Assembly: GCF_946478955.1 (NCBI RefSeq)
Contig: NZ_CAMLDL010000005.1
Location: 96,237 to 160,236 of the forward strand
DNA from: an uncultured Sphingomonas sp.
GTDB taxonomy: Bacteria > Pseudomonadota > Alphaproteobacteria > Sphingomonadales > Sphingomonadaceae
DNA length: 64,000 bases
Direction: 5' to 3'
Made by a program: the position numbers and the translations under genes
Notes under the pieces: generated by a model
Told to the model about the DNA's origin: nothing
Databases searched by the model: none
The model's input: the letters and a program-made list of their open reading frames with translations, nothing else
Part shown: one piece after another, positions 17,665-26,393 of the stretch
Position numbering within the stretch: position 1 is the stretch's first letter
Layout of the letters: each line of letters opens with the position of its first letter

Positions 17665-18375
17665 ATGAATAAGTTTTTGTTGGTCATTGCGACGGCGATG
17701 GCGACCACGGCGCTGGCCCCGGCGGCCGCGGCAGCGCCCGCGAAAAAAGCGGTGGCACAACGTGACTGGTCAAAGACGGTGGTGCCGACGACCGGCGGCG
17801 GTTTCCGCATGGGCAATCCCGCAGCGAAGGTGAAGCTGGTCGAATATGGATCGATGACCTGTTCGCATTGCGCCCATTTTGCCAACGACGACGAGGCAAA
17901 GCTGGTCCAGAAATATGTATCCAGCGGCAAGGCCAGCTTTGAATTCCGCAATTTCGTGATGAACCCTTATGATATGGCAGCCTCACTCACCGCGCGGTGC
18001 AGCGGCCCGAGCGGTTTCTTCCCGGTCACGCACAAATTGTTCGCGACCCAGCAGGACTGGATCAACAAGCTGCGTGCGCTGGGCGAGGTGGGGCTCAAAC
18101 CCGTTGAAGACCTGCCGGCGCCAGAGCAGATGCAAAAAATTGCCGACCTCACCGGCTTTACCGATGTTGCGAAATCGCGTGGCTATCCGGTGGCCAAATA
18201 TAAAGCCTGCATCGGTAACCAGAAGAACATCGACGTCCTGGTGAAGATGCGCAACGCGGCGGATTCGCTGGTCGAAGGCACACCGACTTTCACAATCAAT
18301 GGCACCAAGGTTGAATTTAGTGGCGGTTCCCCGCTGTGGGATCAGCTTGATGCGAAGATCGCCGCGGCCCTGTAA
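17665..18375 (+). CDS. DsbA-family thiol:disulfide oxidoreductase
   Basis: A 236-residue periplasmic thioredoxin-fold protein. A signal peptide (about 1-25, VIATAMATTALAPAAAAAP) is followed by the thioredoxin domain with the active site C66-S-H-C69 in GSMTCSHCAHF. An inserted helical region follows, then the cis-Pro loop VEGTPTFTINGT. DsbA-like proteins introduce or isomerise disulfides in secreted proteins. The CSHC dipeptide differs from CPHC of E. coli DsbA. Its ribosome site lies in a hairpin. A DsbB partner is not visible. Confidence 0.88.
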   Translation: MNKFLLVIATAMATTALAPAAAAAPAKKAVAQRDWSKTVVPTTGGGFRMGNPAAKVKLVEYGSMTCSHCAHFANDDEAKLVQKYVSSGKASFEFRNFVMNPYDMAASLTARCSGPSGFFPVTHKLFATQQDWINKLRALGEVGLKPVEDLPAPEQMQKIADLTGFTDVAKSRGYPVAKYKACIGNQKNIDVLVKMRNAADSLVEGTPTFTINGTKVEFSGGSPLWDQLDAKIAAAL

Positions 18376-18379
18376 CCCG

Positions 18380-19651
18380 TTAATGCACTTCGCGCTTTTG
18401 CGTTTCGCCTTTGGTGGAAAGGGCAAAGCGCGGTTCGCGCTGAGCGGCACCCGAAATCGTCAGGGCGGCGGCGAGGCGGCCGACCTCCGGCCCATGTTTG
18501 AAACCGTGACCTGACCCGCCGCCGACCAGCACGACATTGGGCATGGTGGGATGACGGTCGATCAGGAAGTCTCCGTTGCTGCTATTTTCATATTGGCAAA
18601 CGCGGGCTTCGGTCAGGCGTGCGTTGCGCAGCGCAGGGAAGCGTCGGTCGCGGAAGGCAATGATCTCATCCAGCCCAGCCGGGGTATAGGTTCTTGGCTG
18701 AGTATCGGGATCGATCACGGGACCATGCGCATCATGGGCGAATTTCACGCCGCGTCCTTCCAAGTCGGGAAAGCCGTAGAAGATGTCGCCGCCGTTAAAG
18801 TCGGCCCAACCGGGCATGGCAGAGGGCAAGAAACGCGCATCGCCGTCCGGCGGCGCAAAGAAGAAGACCTCCTGGCGGGTTGGAACGATCCGTTTGCCGA
18901 GCAGGTGGGGAAAGAATTTGGGAAGCCAAGGTCCAAGTGCGAAGACAAACCGGTCGGCGCGGATTGACGCGTCGCCGAGCTGCAGGTGGGTAAGTGGGCC
19001 GCTGCCCGTTGGCGCGACCGTCTTACCATGGATGAGGGTGCCACCTGCTTTGACAAATAGCCGAACCAACGTTTCGACACTACGCCGGGCCATCAACGCT
19101 CCGAAGCGCGGTTCGAATAGGCCGAGCTCTACACCGCTGAAATCAATCATCGAAAATCGGCGTTGAAGGGCGCGGCGGTCCATCGGCTCCACTGGAATTC
19201 CGGCTTCTCGATTCACGCGAACGGAATCTGCGAAATAGGCGTCAGGTTTGGCGCTGAAGAACAGGACCCCGCAAGGGTGAAAGATGGGCAGTCCTGACTG
19301 TTGGCTGAGCGCCTGCCATTGCGGCAAACTATCGCGCGCCATGCGGGTGTAGATGGCGTCCTTGCCGTATCCGGCGCGGGTCATGCGGCTCTCCCCGCCG
19401 CTGGACGCCCGGTTATTCGCGGGGCCGGCCATGTCGATCAGCGTTACCTTGTGCCCGGCCGCTTGCAGGTGATGGGCGGTCCATGCCCCGAATACGCCGG
19501 CACCGACGACTGCAATGGTCGCCGTCGATCCTGGGGCGGCCTTTACGACTGAGGGTGCAGAAATGGCGACGCCGCCCGCCCCGGCCAGGAGCGAGCGGCG
19601 CGTCAGGTCGGGAAGCGACGGGCTGGCGGCCGTGTCGCTTCCCGAGGTCAT
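18380..19651 (-). CDS. Tat-exported FAD-dependent amine oxidase (SolA / sarcosine oxidase-like)
   Basis: A 423-residue DAO-family flavoenzyme. It starts with a Tat-type signal (LTRRSLLAGAGGVAI, about 16-30), then the dinucleotide-binding motif VVGAGVFGAWTA (G50-G55). C352 in VCQYENSSNGDFLIDRHP aligns with the cysteine that links FAD covalently in monomeric sarcosine oxidases, and GGGSGHGFKHGP matches the C-terminal FAD motif. It probably oxidises an N-methylated amino acid or related amine. It starts 4 bases after the TonB receptor stop, so the two form an operon: uptake plus periplasmic oxidation is a reasonable inference. Confidence 0.85.
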   Translation of the reverse strand: MTSGSDTAASPSLPDLTRRSLLAGAGGVAISAPSVVKAAPGSTATIAVVGAGVFGAWTAHHLQAAGHKVTLIDMAGPANNRASSGGESRMTRAGYGKDAIYTRMARDSLPQWQALSQQSGLPIFHPCGVLFFSAKPDAYFADSVRVNREAGIPVEPMDRRALQRRFSMIDFSGVELGLFEPRFGALMARRSVETLVRLFVKAGGTLIHGKTVAPTGSGPLTHLQLGDASIRADRFVFALGPWLPKFFPHLLGKRIVPTRQEVFFFAPPDGDARFLPSAMPGWADFNGGDIFYGFPDLEGRGVKFAHDAHGPVIDPDTQPRTYTPAGLDEIIAFRDRRFPALRNARLTEARVCQYENSSNGDFLIDRHPTMPNVVLVGGGSGHGFKHGPEVGRLAAALTISGAAQREPRFALSTKGETQKREVH

Positions 19652-19655
19652 GGCC

Positions 19656-22340
19656 TTAGCCGCGTTCCGGCGCGACTTCCGGTGCCGGTGGGGCCGGCGG
19701 CGGCGGCGGGGCCGGGCACACGTCGGTCGCCAGAATCACCGACCCGTCAGCGCAGGTCTGCGTTGCCGGCGGCGGCGGCGGAGCGACTGGCGCAACAACC
19801 GGCGGCGGAGCGGCTTCCTTTTGCCGGATCGCCACGCGGACAGTCATCCCGACGGTACGAGGTTGCCCGATCAGGTAGCCGAAGCGAGCACGCAGACCGC
19901 GTTCACGATCGATCGACAACTTCGGATTCTCATCGAACAAATTCTTCACATAAAGTGAAAGGTCGATGCCGCTGTCCCACTTGATGCCGAACGACGCATT
20001 GACAATGCTGTAGGCTGGTAGGTTGAGCGAACCGATGTCGTTGACGCCATCGCCATAGTCGCCGGTGGCGGGATCATACCACAGAGCACTAGACACCAGA
20101 CCCGCACCCGCCATCTGATCGGACGGTTCGCCCCAGCGATTGCCAATATGCTGGAAGTTGGCGTTGACCGACCAGTCTGCCGACGACCCTAGACGCTGGC
20201 CGTAGGTCGCGGAGGCAGAAATCTGGAACTTGGGAACCGTTGGTAAGCGGTTGCCCTTTTCAATTCCGCCGAGGATATCGCCAGCGCCGGTCCTGACCGT
20301 GCTGTCGAATTTGGCGCTCTGGACGTTGCCTGCCAGCGAGAGGTCGAGGCCGCGAAGCGGCGTTACCGACAGTTCAGCTTCGACACCGGTAGAGTGCGCC
20401 TTGGGCACGTTGAATACGACGCGCGATGAGCAGCTGCCGGCCGTCAGAGTGACCTGCAGATCGCGGATCGCGTTGTGGAAGATCGCCGAGTTGAACGTGA
20501 ATCCGCGCCGCGAATATTTGACGCCGGCTTCATAATTCCAAAGCGTCTCATCACCGTAGCTATCGTATCCATCAAAGATGGCGAGGTCAGCATCTGTGCA
20601 AAGCGGCCGATTTAGCGGATCGTTGACACCGCCCAGACGGAAACCCTTGGCGGCCTGCACGTTGAAGCTCAGGTTTCGGTTCGGTTCATAGCTGATGATG
20701 AAGCGCGGCGAGATGCCGTGCGACTTCGTCTTGTCGCCGAGGTGCGTGCTGACGTCCGAGAAATAGCCGCCCGATACGAAGTCACGCTCTTCCTTGAAGT
20801 TGTAGTAACGCGCGCCAGCGGTCAGCTTGAACTGGCCAATCTTGTAACTGCCCTCACCAAAGGCAGCATATTGCCGCATGTTATACGGCAATGCGGCGTT
20901 GTATGGAGATTCCGCAGCGAAGCCATTACGAAGCTGGTCCGAAGTGTAGGGCACCCGGTTGGCGGGATCTGGATCATTGGTCGCGCAGGTAGCATTTGCT
21001 TCTGTTTCATCGAAGCAAAGCATTTGCAGGATGATATTCCCGGCAGCATCGGAGCCGGGGGTCGGCAGGAGCTGTTGATACTGGCGTTTCACCTTCGAAT
21101 AAAAGCCGCCGACAACCCATTGCAGCGGGCCGTCTCCAGTCGATGCAAAGCGAATTTCCTGGGTAAATTGCTTCAGCTTCGTCGTGTCGAGGAGGTTGGA
21201 CGGCGACTCCAAATATGCCGCAAGTGCAGCTCCCCGGACGGGATCAACCCCGCCATAACCTAACGCAAAACTGTCATAGATTGAGTTGGTAAGCGCTGAC
21301 GCATCGCGGCTGACCAGAATATTTCGGCGCATACGGCTCGACACGCTGGTCAGTTCAACCGGCCCGAAATCATAACTTACAACCAGGTCGGCAAGTTTGG
21401 TCTTGTCCCGGAATTTTTCCCGGAACAGCAAATATTGCTCGCGCTCTCCAAGCGTATTGCCGCCAGTTGTGAATTGGTTGTCGAAGAAGTGGTAATGATC
21501 CTCGCGGTTAAACCCGCCCGCCTTTACATCCTGATAAACGAAGCGTGGGGTGATCTTCAGCTCAGGCGTGGGCTCCCACAGGATCGATACACGACCGCCG
21601 ACCCGGCTGCCGTCATTAACGTTCTTCTTGCTGTACGGACCGACGGCGTCGATGAAGCCGCCAAAATGGGTCCCATAGCCCACTGCACGGATCGCCGCGG
21701 TTTGGCCGAGAGGCATGTTAATGGCGCCCTTGACGCTATAGCCAACGTCGCCGCCTTTAAGAAAGTTGATGTCACCTTCCATCGAGCCTTCAAGGGTATC
21801 GAGTTTCGGCTGATTGGTGATGTAACGAAGCGTGCCGCCGACGCTGCCTGAGCCGAACAGCGTACCTTGCGGTCCGCGCAGGGTTTCAACGCGGTTGAGG
21901 TCGTAAACATCGAAGTCAGGCGTAAACAGCGACAATGACGTCACCGATTCGTCGAGGTAGACGCCAACCTGCTCCTTCACGCCCGGCTGATCGCGGGCGA
22001 TCTGTCCGGCGGAAACGCCGCGCACTGACACCTGGCTTTGGCCCGGCCCGAGATTCTGAACCGTAAGGCCGGCGACATTGCGACTGATGTCTTCAAGCGT
22101 CTGCGCGTTCGCCTTTTGGATGTCCTCTTCCGTCTGCGCATTGATCGAGAATGGTACGTCCTGCACCGTCGACGCGCGCTTTGTTGCAGTCACGATGATT
22201 TCACGACCCGCATACTGGCCCGCATCATCGGCTGCTTGCGCTTGCGCTTCTTCGGCGGTTTGGGCCCATGCGGGCGTGGCAATCGCCAGCGCCGCTGCAC
22301 TGAACATCAAGCTACGCGCAACATGGCTACGAATATTCAT
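19656..22340 (-). CDS. TonB-dependent receptor with proline-rich C-terminal tail
   Basis: An 894-residue outer-membrane receptor. A signal peptide ends at AWA-QTA (about 26), a TonB-box-like segment REIIVTATKR and a plug domain (about 50-170, VETLRGPQGTLFGSGSVGG) follow, then a 22-strand barrel that appears to end at RTVGMTVRVAIRQ (about 840). Unusually about 50 further residues follow, with two PPPPP-type runs and a CADGSVILATDVC segment. Iron-siderophore or other ligand is unknown. CAGGGGAA precedes the ATG, behind an A8 run. Followed at 4 bases by the amine oxidase. Confidence 0.9.
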   Translation of the reverse strand: MNIRSHVARSLMFSAAALAIATPAWAQTAEEAQAQAADDAGQYAGREIIVTATKRASTVQDVPFSINAQTEEDIQKANAQTLEDISRNVAGLTVQNLGPGQSQVSVRGVSAGQIARDQPGVKEQVGVYLDESVTSLSLFTPDFDVYDLNRVETLRGPQGTLFGSGSVGGTLRYITNQPKLDTLEGSMEGDINFLKGGDVGYSVKGAINMPLGQTAAIRAVGYGTHFGGFIDAVGPYSKKNVNDGSRVGGRVSILWEPTPELKITPRFVYQDVKAGGFNREDHYHFFDNQFTTGGNTLGEREQYLLFREKFRDKTKLADLVVSYDFGPVELTSVSSRMRRNILVSRDASALTNSIYDSFALGYGGVDPVRGAALAAYLESPSNLLDTTKLKQFTQEIRFASTGDGPLQWVVGGFYSKVKRQYQQLLPTPGSDAAGNIILQMLCFDETEANATCATNDPDPANRVPYTSDQLRNGFAAESPYNAALPYNMRQYAAFGEGSYKIGQFKLTAGARYYNFKEERDFVSGGYFSDVSTHLGDKTKSHGISPRFIISYEPNRNLSFNVQAAKGFRLGGVNDPLNRPLCTDADLAIFDGYDSYGDETLWNYEAGVKYSRRGFTFNSAIFHNAIRDLQVTLTAGSCSSRVVFNVPKAHSTGVEAELSVTPLRGLDLSLAGNVQSAKFDSTVRTGAGDILGGIEKGNRLPTVPKFQISASATYGQRLGSSADWSVNANFQHIGNRWGEPSDQMAGAGLVSSALWYDPATGDYGDGVNDIGSLNLPAYSIVNASFGIKWDSGIDLSLYVKNLFDENPKLSIDRERGLRARFGYLIGQPRTVGMTVRVAIRQKEAAPPPVVAPVAPPPPPATQTCADGSVILATDVCPAPPPPPAPPAPEVAPERG

Positions 22341-22424
22341 CGGTTTTCCCCTGTTTTTTTTACCCCGAGGACACCGAGACTATGCTTATTGGCCGCAAGG
22401 AAAAGGGGGCCGTGGCTTTTCCAA

Positions 22425-22919
22425 TTAACCCTGTTGCGGTTCTGTTACAGTAGGGCCGAACGGCAGGGTCAACGATTCGGCGGCATCGACGCTGGCTCCG
22501 CGGCCCGCAAGGAATCTATGCCGGACAATTTCTGCTTGTTGTTCAAGGCCGTAACGATCGAACGGGCGACCCTCGACGAGCTGATACTGGTAGCGGCAAA
22601 AGGGATGGCGCATCAGCGGAAGGTAAAAGCGGCCTCGCTGTTGTGCCTGCAGAACATGAGTCATTTCGTGGATGAATAGCCCCTGCCTACCCAATGACTC
22701 GCGCGAAAAATCATCGGACCATAAGGGACTCGCGGGGTGGAAATGGATATTGCCTGTCGGCGCCATCACAATTCCACGAGGTTGGAACGGCCACCATTTT
22801 CCGCGCACGATCCGCACACGGTCATAGGCGATGGCATTGCCGAACATGGTTTCGGCAATCGCAATCTCACCCTGGGTAAGGGCGCGCGAAATTCGACCGG
22901 GCTGAGGCGTGTCCTCCAT
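22425..22919 (-). CDS. Vgr-related protein with HEMTH zinc-peptidase-like motif
   Basis: A 164-residue protein read from the ATG at 22919. It contains FIHEMTHVLQ (about 93-102), the HExxH signature of zinc metallopeptidases, but I cannot identify a third zinc ligand with certainty. The N-terminal part (RALTQGEIAIAETMFGNAI) resembles proteins often labelled Vgr-related in sphingomonads. No signal peptide is visible. It lies between the TonB receptor and the divergent acpP without overlap. Whether it is an active protease is open. Confidence 0.72.
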   Translation of the reverse strand: MEDTPQPGRISRALTQGEIAIAETMFGNAIAYDRVRIVRGKWWPFQPRGIVMAPTGNIHFHPASPLWSDDFSRESLGRQGLFIHEMTHVLQAQQRGRFYLPLMRHPFCRYQYQLVEGRPFDRYGLEQQAEIVRHRFLAGRGASVDAAESLTLPFGPTVTEPQQG

Positions 22920-23020
22920 GGGGTGGGAAGTAGGGCTTCGATGCCGCAACGTCGAGAACTGCTTGCCGAGCGGCGCAGTGGCCGCTAGGGCAGCGAAAAT
23001 TTTAATGGAGGAAAGTTCAC

Positions 23021-23257
23021 ATGAGCGAGACCGCTGATCGGGTTAAGAAGATCGTTGTCGAGCACCTCGGCGTTGAGTCCGAAAAGGTCACCGAAGAAGC
23101 CAGCTTCATCGACGATCTTGGTGCCGACAGCCTCGACATCGTCGAACTGGTGATGGCGTTTGAAGAAGAATTCGGCGTCGAAATTCCGGACGATGCGGCC
23201 GAGAAGATCACGACCGTCAAGGACGCGATTGTCTATATCGACAGCAACAAGGGCTAA
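23021..23257 (+). CDS. acpP: Acyl carrier protein
   Basis: A 78-residue acidic four-helix protein carrying fatty-acid intermediates on 4'-phosphopantetheine attached to S37 in [11 protein letters not shown]. Length and sequence are canonical. GGAGGA lies 8-13 bases before the ATG. A weak promoter candidate is TTGCCG (22963-22968) and TAGGGC (22986-22991) with 17-base spacing. It is followed by a hairpin and then fabF. Confidence 0.97.
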   Translation: MSETADRVKKIVVEHLGVESEKVTEEASFIDDLGADSLDIVELVMAFEEEFGVEIPDDAAEKITTVKDAIVYIDSNKG

Positions 23258-23298
23258 TCGGGACCGATTGGCTGCCGCCCGCCCGCTGAGGCGGCACG

Positions 23299-23330
23299 AA
23301 CGGCTTCCCGCCACAAACGGGGGGCCGTTT
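23299..23330 (+). terminator. Hairpin between acpP and fabF (partial terminator or attenuator)
   Basis: AACGGC and GCCGTT form the outer stem and TCCCG/CGGGG the inner stem around a 7-base loop. It is followed by TTTGCATTTGC, a poor T tract. It could let the small abundant acpP mRNA end here while some transcripts read into fabF, or protect the acpP 3' end. Confidence 0.45.
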
Positions 23331-23362
23331 GCATTTGCAAAAAGCTGCTAGAGGGGAATTGC

Positions 23363-24622
23363 ATGCGTCGTGTGGTTGTAACGGGTCTTGGTCTGGTCAC
23401 CCCCTTGGGTGCCGATGTTGAGACGACTTGGGCCAATCTTTTGGCCTCCAAATCGGGCGTTGGTCCGATCACCAAGTTCGACGCCAGCGATCAGAAGGCG
23501 CAGATCGCGGCCGAAGTGAAACCGGCCGACCATGAATATGGTTTCGATCCGAACAAGCGCGTCGACCATAAGGTTCAGCGTCAGGTTGATCCCTTCATCA
23601 TTTATGGCATCGACGCGGCCGGTCAGGCGATTGAAGATGCCGGCCTTGTCGACATGGACGAAGAAACCAAAGTTCGCGCCGGCGTTTCGATCGGCAGCGG
23701 CATTGGCGGCTTGCCAGGTATTGAAAGCGAAAGCCTGCTGCTCGCAGAGAAGGGGCCGGGCCGTGTCAGCCCGCACTTCGTCCATGGCCGTTTGATCAAT
23801 CTCATCTCTGGCCAGGTCAGCATCAAATATGGCCTGAAGGGCCCGAACCACGCGGTAGTCACCGCCTGTTCGACTGGCGCCCATTCAATTGGCGATGCGG
23901 CGCGGATGATTCGCGACGATGATGCCGACATCATGCTTGCTGGCGGTGCGGAATCGACCATTTGTCCGATCGGTATCGCTGGATTCGCGCAGGCCCGTGC
24001 ACTCAACATGAGCTACAACGATCGCCCGACTGAAGCGAGCCGCCCTTATGACAAGGACCGGGACGGCTTTGTGATGGGCGAGGGTGCAGGCGTGGTGGTG
24101 CTGGAAGAATATGAGCATGCCAAGGCGCGCGGTGCGAAGATTTACGCCAAAGTCGTCGGTTATGGCCTGTCGGGCGATGCCTATCACGTCACCGCACCCG
24201 ATCCCGAAATGGACGGCGCCTTTCGGTCGATGACCATGGCGCTGAAGAAGGCCGGGATGACGCCGGACGACATTGATTACATCAACGCCCACGGCACTTC
24301 GACGATGGCTGACACTATTGAATTGGGCGCCGTGAAGCGGTTGTTCGGTTCTGCCATGGCCAATGTCTCGATGAGCAGCACCAAGTCGGCAATTGGTCAC
24401 TTGCTGGGCGGTGCAGGCGCGGTGGAAACCATCTTCTGCATCCTAGCCATCCGCGACCAGATTGTTCCGCCGACGCTGAACCTCGACAACCCTGACGAGG
24501 GCACTGAAGGCGCGGATCTGGTTCCCAAAGTTGCCAAGAAACGCAAGGTGCGGGCCGCGCTTAACAATAGCTTCGGGTTCGGCGGAACCAACGCGTCGCT
24601 GATCGTGAAGGCGATCGACTAG
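23363..24622 (+). CDS. fabF: 3-oxoacyl-ACP synthase II
   Basis: A 419-residue KAS II condensing enzyme elongating acyl-ACP with malonyl-ACP. The catalytic triad is visible: C169 in VVTACSTGAHS, H310 in INAHGTSTMADTIE, and H346 in SAIGHLLGGAGAVE. The start MRRVVVTGLGLVTPLG is typical. It is 105 bases after acpP and 5 bases before mltG, the common alphaproteobacterial order. Confidence 0.96.
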   Translation: MRRVVVTGLGLVTPLGADVETTWANLLASKSGVGPITKFDASDQKAQIAAEVKPADHEYGFDPNKRVDHKVQRQVDPFIIYGIDAAGQAIEDAGLVDMDEETKVRAGVSIGSGIGGLPGIESESLLLAEKGPGRVSPHFVHGRLINLISGQVSIKYGLKGPNHAVVTACSTGAHSIGDAARMIRDDDADIMLAGGAESTICPIGIAGFAQARALNMSYNDRPTEASRPYDKDRDGFVMGEGAGVVVLEEYEHAKARGAKIYAKVVGYGLSGDAYHVTAPDPEMDGAFRSMTMALKKAGMTPDDIDYINAHGTSTMADTIELGAVKRLFGSAMANVSMSSTKSAIGHLLGGAGAVETIFCILAIRDQIVPPTLNLDNPDEGTEGADLVPKVAKKRKVRAALNNSFGFGGTNASLIVKAID

Positions 24623-24627
24623 GCACT

Positions 24628-25590
24628 ATGCGCCGCCGTCTGACCTGGATTATCGGTTTGGCTCTGGCCGCCATGTTGGCGGCCACGGGCTTCCTTTGGT
24701 GGAGCGCTGGGCCGAAGCCGGGACCTAACCGGATTACCGTGGCGGAAGGGGCCAGCCTGTCGTCGGTCGCGGCGCAGCTCAATAAGGAGCGGCTGATCCC
24801 GGGGAATGCCACGACGTTCAAGTTGTTTGCCAAGATCCTTGGTTCGTCTGACTCCATCCAAGCCGGAGAGTTTGAATTTCCAAAGGGAACCAGCGCGGCC
24901 GGGATGCTGGACATTCTGCAACACGGTCGTCCGGTGGTACGCCTGATCACCATTCCGGAAGGTACGCCATCGATTGTCGTGCAGGAAAAGGTGGCGGCGG
25001 TGCCCTATCTGACCGGTCGGCCGCCCTTGCCGCCGGAAGGCAGCGTGCTCCCCGATAGTTATGATTGGCAGGCGGGCGAAAGCCGGGCCGCAGTCGTTGG
25101 CCGCATGCGTGCAGCGATGAACAAGGCATTGGCCGAAGAATGGGCAAATCGGTCCAGCGATACGGTGGCGAAGACGCCGCAGGAAGCCATCATTCTGGCG
25201 TCCATTGTCGAAAAGGAGACCGGCAAGGCAAGTGAGCGGCCGATGGTGGCCGGCGTCATGTCTAACCGGATTCGTACCGGTATGGCGCTAGGTGCGGATG
25301 CGACGACCATCTATCCAATTACAAAGGGCAAGCCCCTTGGCCGCATGATTCGCAAATCGGAGCTGGGGGCCGACAATGGCTATAATACCCGCAGTAAGCT
25401 GGGCCTGCCCGTAGGCCCGATTACCAACCCAGGCCGTGAGAGCATCCACGCCGTGCTACACCCCGCCAAGACGCAGGCGCTTTATTATGTCGCCGACGGC
25501 ACAGGCGGCCACGTGTTCGCCAATACGCTGGACGAACATAACGCCAATGTCGCGAAATGGCGGGCGTATCGGAAGGAAAAAGGGATCTAG
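24628..25590 (+). CDS. mltG: Endolytic murein transglycosylase MltG
   Basis: A 320-residue inner-membrane protein with one N-terminal membrane helix (about 5-24), a LysM-like part and the YceG/MltG domain. The catalytic Glu is in ILASIVEKETGKASERPMVA, and YNTRSKLGLPVGPITNPGRESI is the conserved substrate-side block. It cleaves nascent peptidoglycan strands and ends their elongation. It is 5 bases after fabF. Its stop shares CTAG with the convergent SH3 gene. Confidence 0.94.
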   Translation: MRRRLTWIIGLALAAMLAATGFLWWSAGPKPGPNRITVAEGASLSSVAAQLNKERLIPGNATTFKLFAKILGSSDSIQAGEFEFPKGTSAAGMLDILQHGRPVVRLITIPEGTPSIVVQEKVAAVPYLTGRPPLPPEGSVLPDSYDWQAGESRAAVVGRMRAAMNKALAEEWANRSSDTVAKTPQEAIILASIVEKETGKASERPMVAGVMSNRIRTGMALGADATTIYPITKGKPLGRMIRKSELGADNGYNTRSKLGLPVGPITNPGRESIHAVLHPAKTQALYYVADGTGGHVFANTLDEHNANVAKWRAYRKEKGI

Positions 25591-26021
25591 ATCCCGACGG
25601 CGTCGGACCGGACGTAGCCAACCCGGCCATTCGGTGCGTAACCCCAGGCCCAGCCGCGGCTGTTATCCAGCATGCGGATTTCGTCACCTGCCTTCAGCGT
25701 CATGACGCGCTCTGCGCCATCGTCGGTGCTGATCATGAGGTCAGCGTCACTGATAAGATGGCGCACCAGCGGCTCGGCATAATGTGATGCGATAACCCGG
25801 CCGGCCAATGCGGCGTCCGCCAAGTCCTTGCGATATGCATGGGTCGAGGGGTCGGGACGGTCGGAAACGCCGGAAAGCGCGAATCCGTCAACGACTTGCG
25901 TAGAGCCGTTCCCGATCGATTGGTGTGACCCGCTGCTCGGAAGCGTCCGCCCCGGCGCGGAGGTATTGTTTGAACCCTTCAAGAAATTGTGCCCCATCGT
26001 TGGTTCGAACGACAAAGACAT
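25587..26021 (-). CDS. SH3-domain protein (uncertain start)
   Basis: The conserved part is FALSGVSDRPDPSTHAYRKD onward, with an SH3-like C-terminus (TLKAGDEIRMLDNSRGWAWG, then GRVGYVRSDAVGI). No ATG, GTG or TTG lies in frame just after the MarR stop, where the start would be expected. The nearest ATGs are 25997 and 26021, both deep inside the MarR gene (110-134 bases of overlap). A TTG sits at the MarR stop in another frame (TTG ACG GA, then TTC GCG), so one lost base may have displaced the start. The real protein could be shorter. Confidence 0.65.
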   Translation of the reverse strand: MSLSFEPTMGHNFLKGSNNTSAPGRTLPSSGSHQSIGNGSTQVVDGFALSGVSDRPDPSTHAYRKDLADAALAGRVIASHYAEPLVRHLISDADLMISTDDGAERVMTLKAGDEIRMLDNSRGWAWGYAPNGRVGYVRSDAVGI

Positions 26022-26265
26022 TACGCCTGTCGTCCTGATCTCGTTCGCGGCGCAAATAGCCGAGAGAGCCCAACGTATTCAAGGCACGAGTGACAACGGG
26101 CTTCGATACGCCCAACGTTCCTGCTAACCCCCTCACAGTGTGGGGGCCGGGGGTCAGATATACCAGCAGCAGCAATGCCATCTGGCGATTGGTAAGGTCG
26201 GGCTCTCCAGAACGAACGTAACCAATCAAGGCATCCATCCAGCCCGACAGTGAAACGTCGCTCAT
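25888..26265 (-). CDS. MarR family transcriptional regulator
   Basis: A 125-residue winged-helix regulator. It has LTNRQMALLLLVYL, HTVRGLAGTLGVSKPVVTRALNTLG (helix-turn-helix in two blocks, about 44-68) and the wing LRRERDQDDRRNVFV. The ATG at 26265 follows GGAGAG; a longer frame to 26307 is not needed. Upstream, TGTCG/CGACA around TACAGT (26286-26301) is a candidate autoregulatory operator. The likely regulon includes the overlapping SH3 gene. The ligand is unknown. Confidence 0.83.
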   Translation of the reverse strand: MSDVSLSGWMDALIGYVRSGEPDLTNRQMALLLLVYLTPGPHTVRGLAGTLGVSKPVVTRALNTLGSLGYLRRERDQDDRRNVFVVRTNDGAQFLEGFKQYLRAGADASEQRVTPIDRERLYASR

Positions 26266-26285
26266 CGACAAAGCAACTCTCCGAA

Positions 26286-26301
26286 TGTCGTACAGTCGAC
26301 A
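26286..26301 (-). promoter_or_regulatory. Candidate MarR operator
   Basis: A 16-bp inverted repeat, TGTCG-TACAGT-CGACA, 21 bases before the MarR start codon. MarR proteins often bind such short dyads to repress themselves. No clear -10 element was found, so the link to a promoter is inference. Confidence 0.4.
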
Positions 26302-26393
26302 AGACAACCGAACAGACGCGGATTGGTTGCGTAAAATATTCTTAAATCAGTCAAAAATTGCCGGGCCTGCAGGGGATAGATGCGCAGCCGTTC

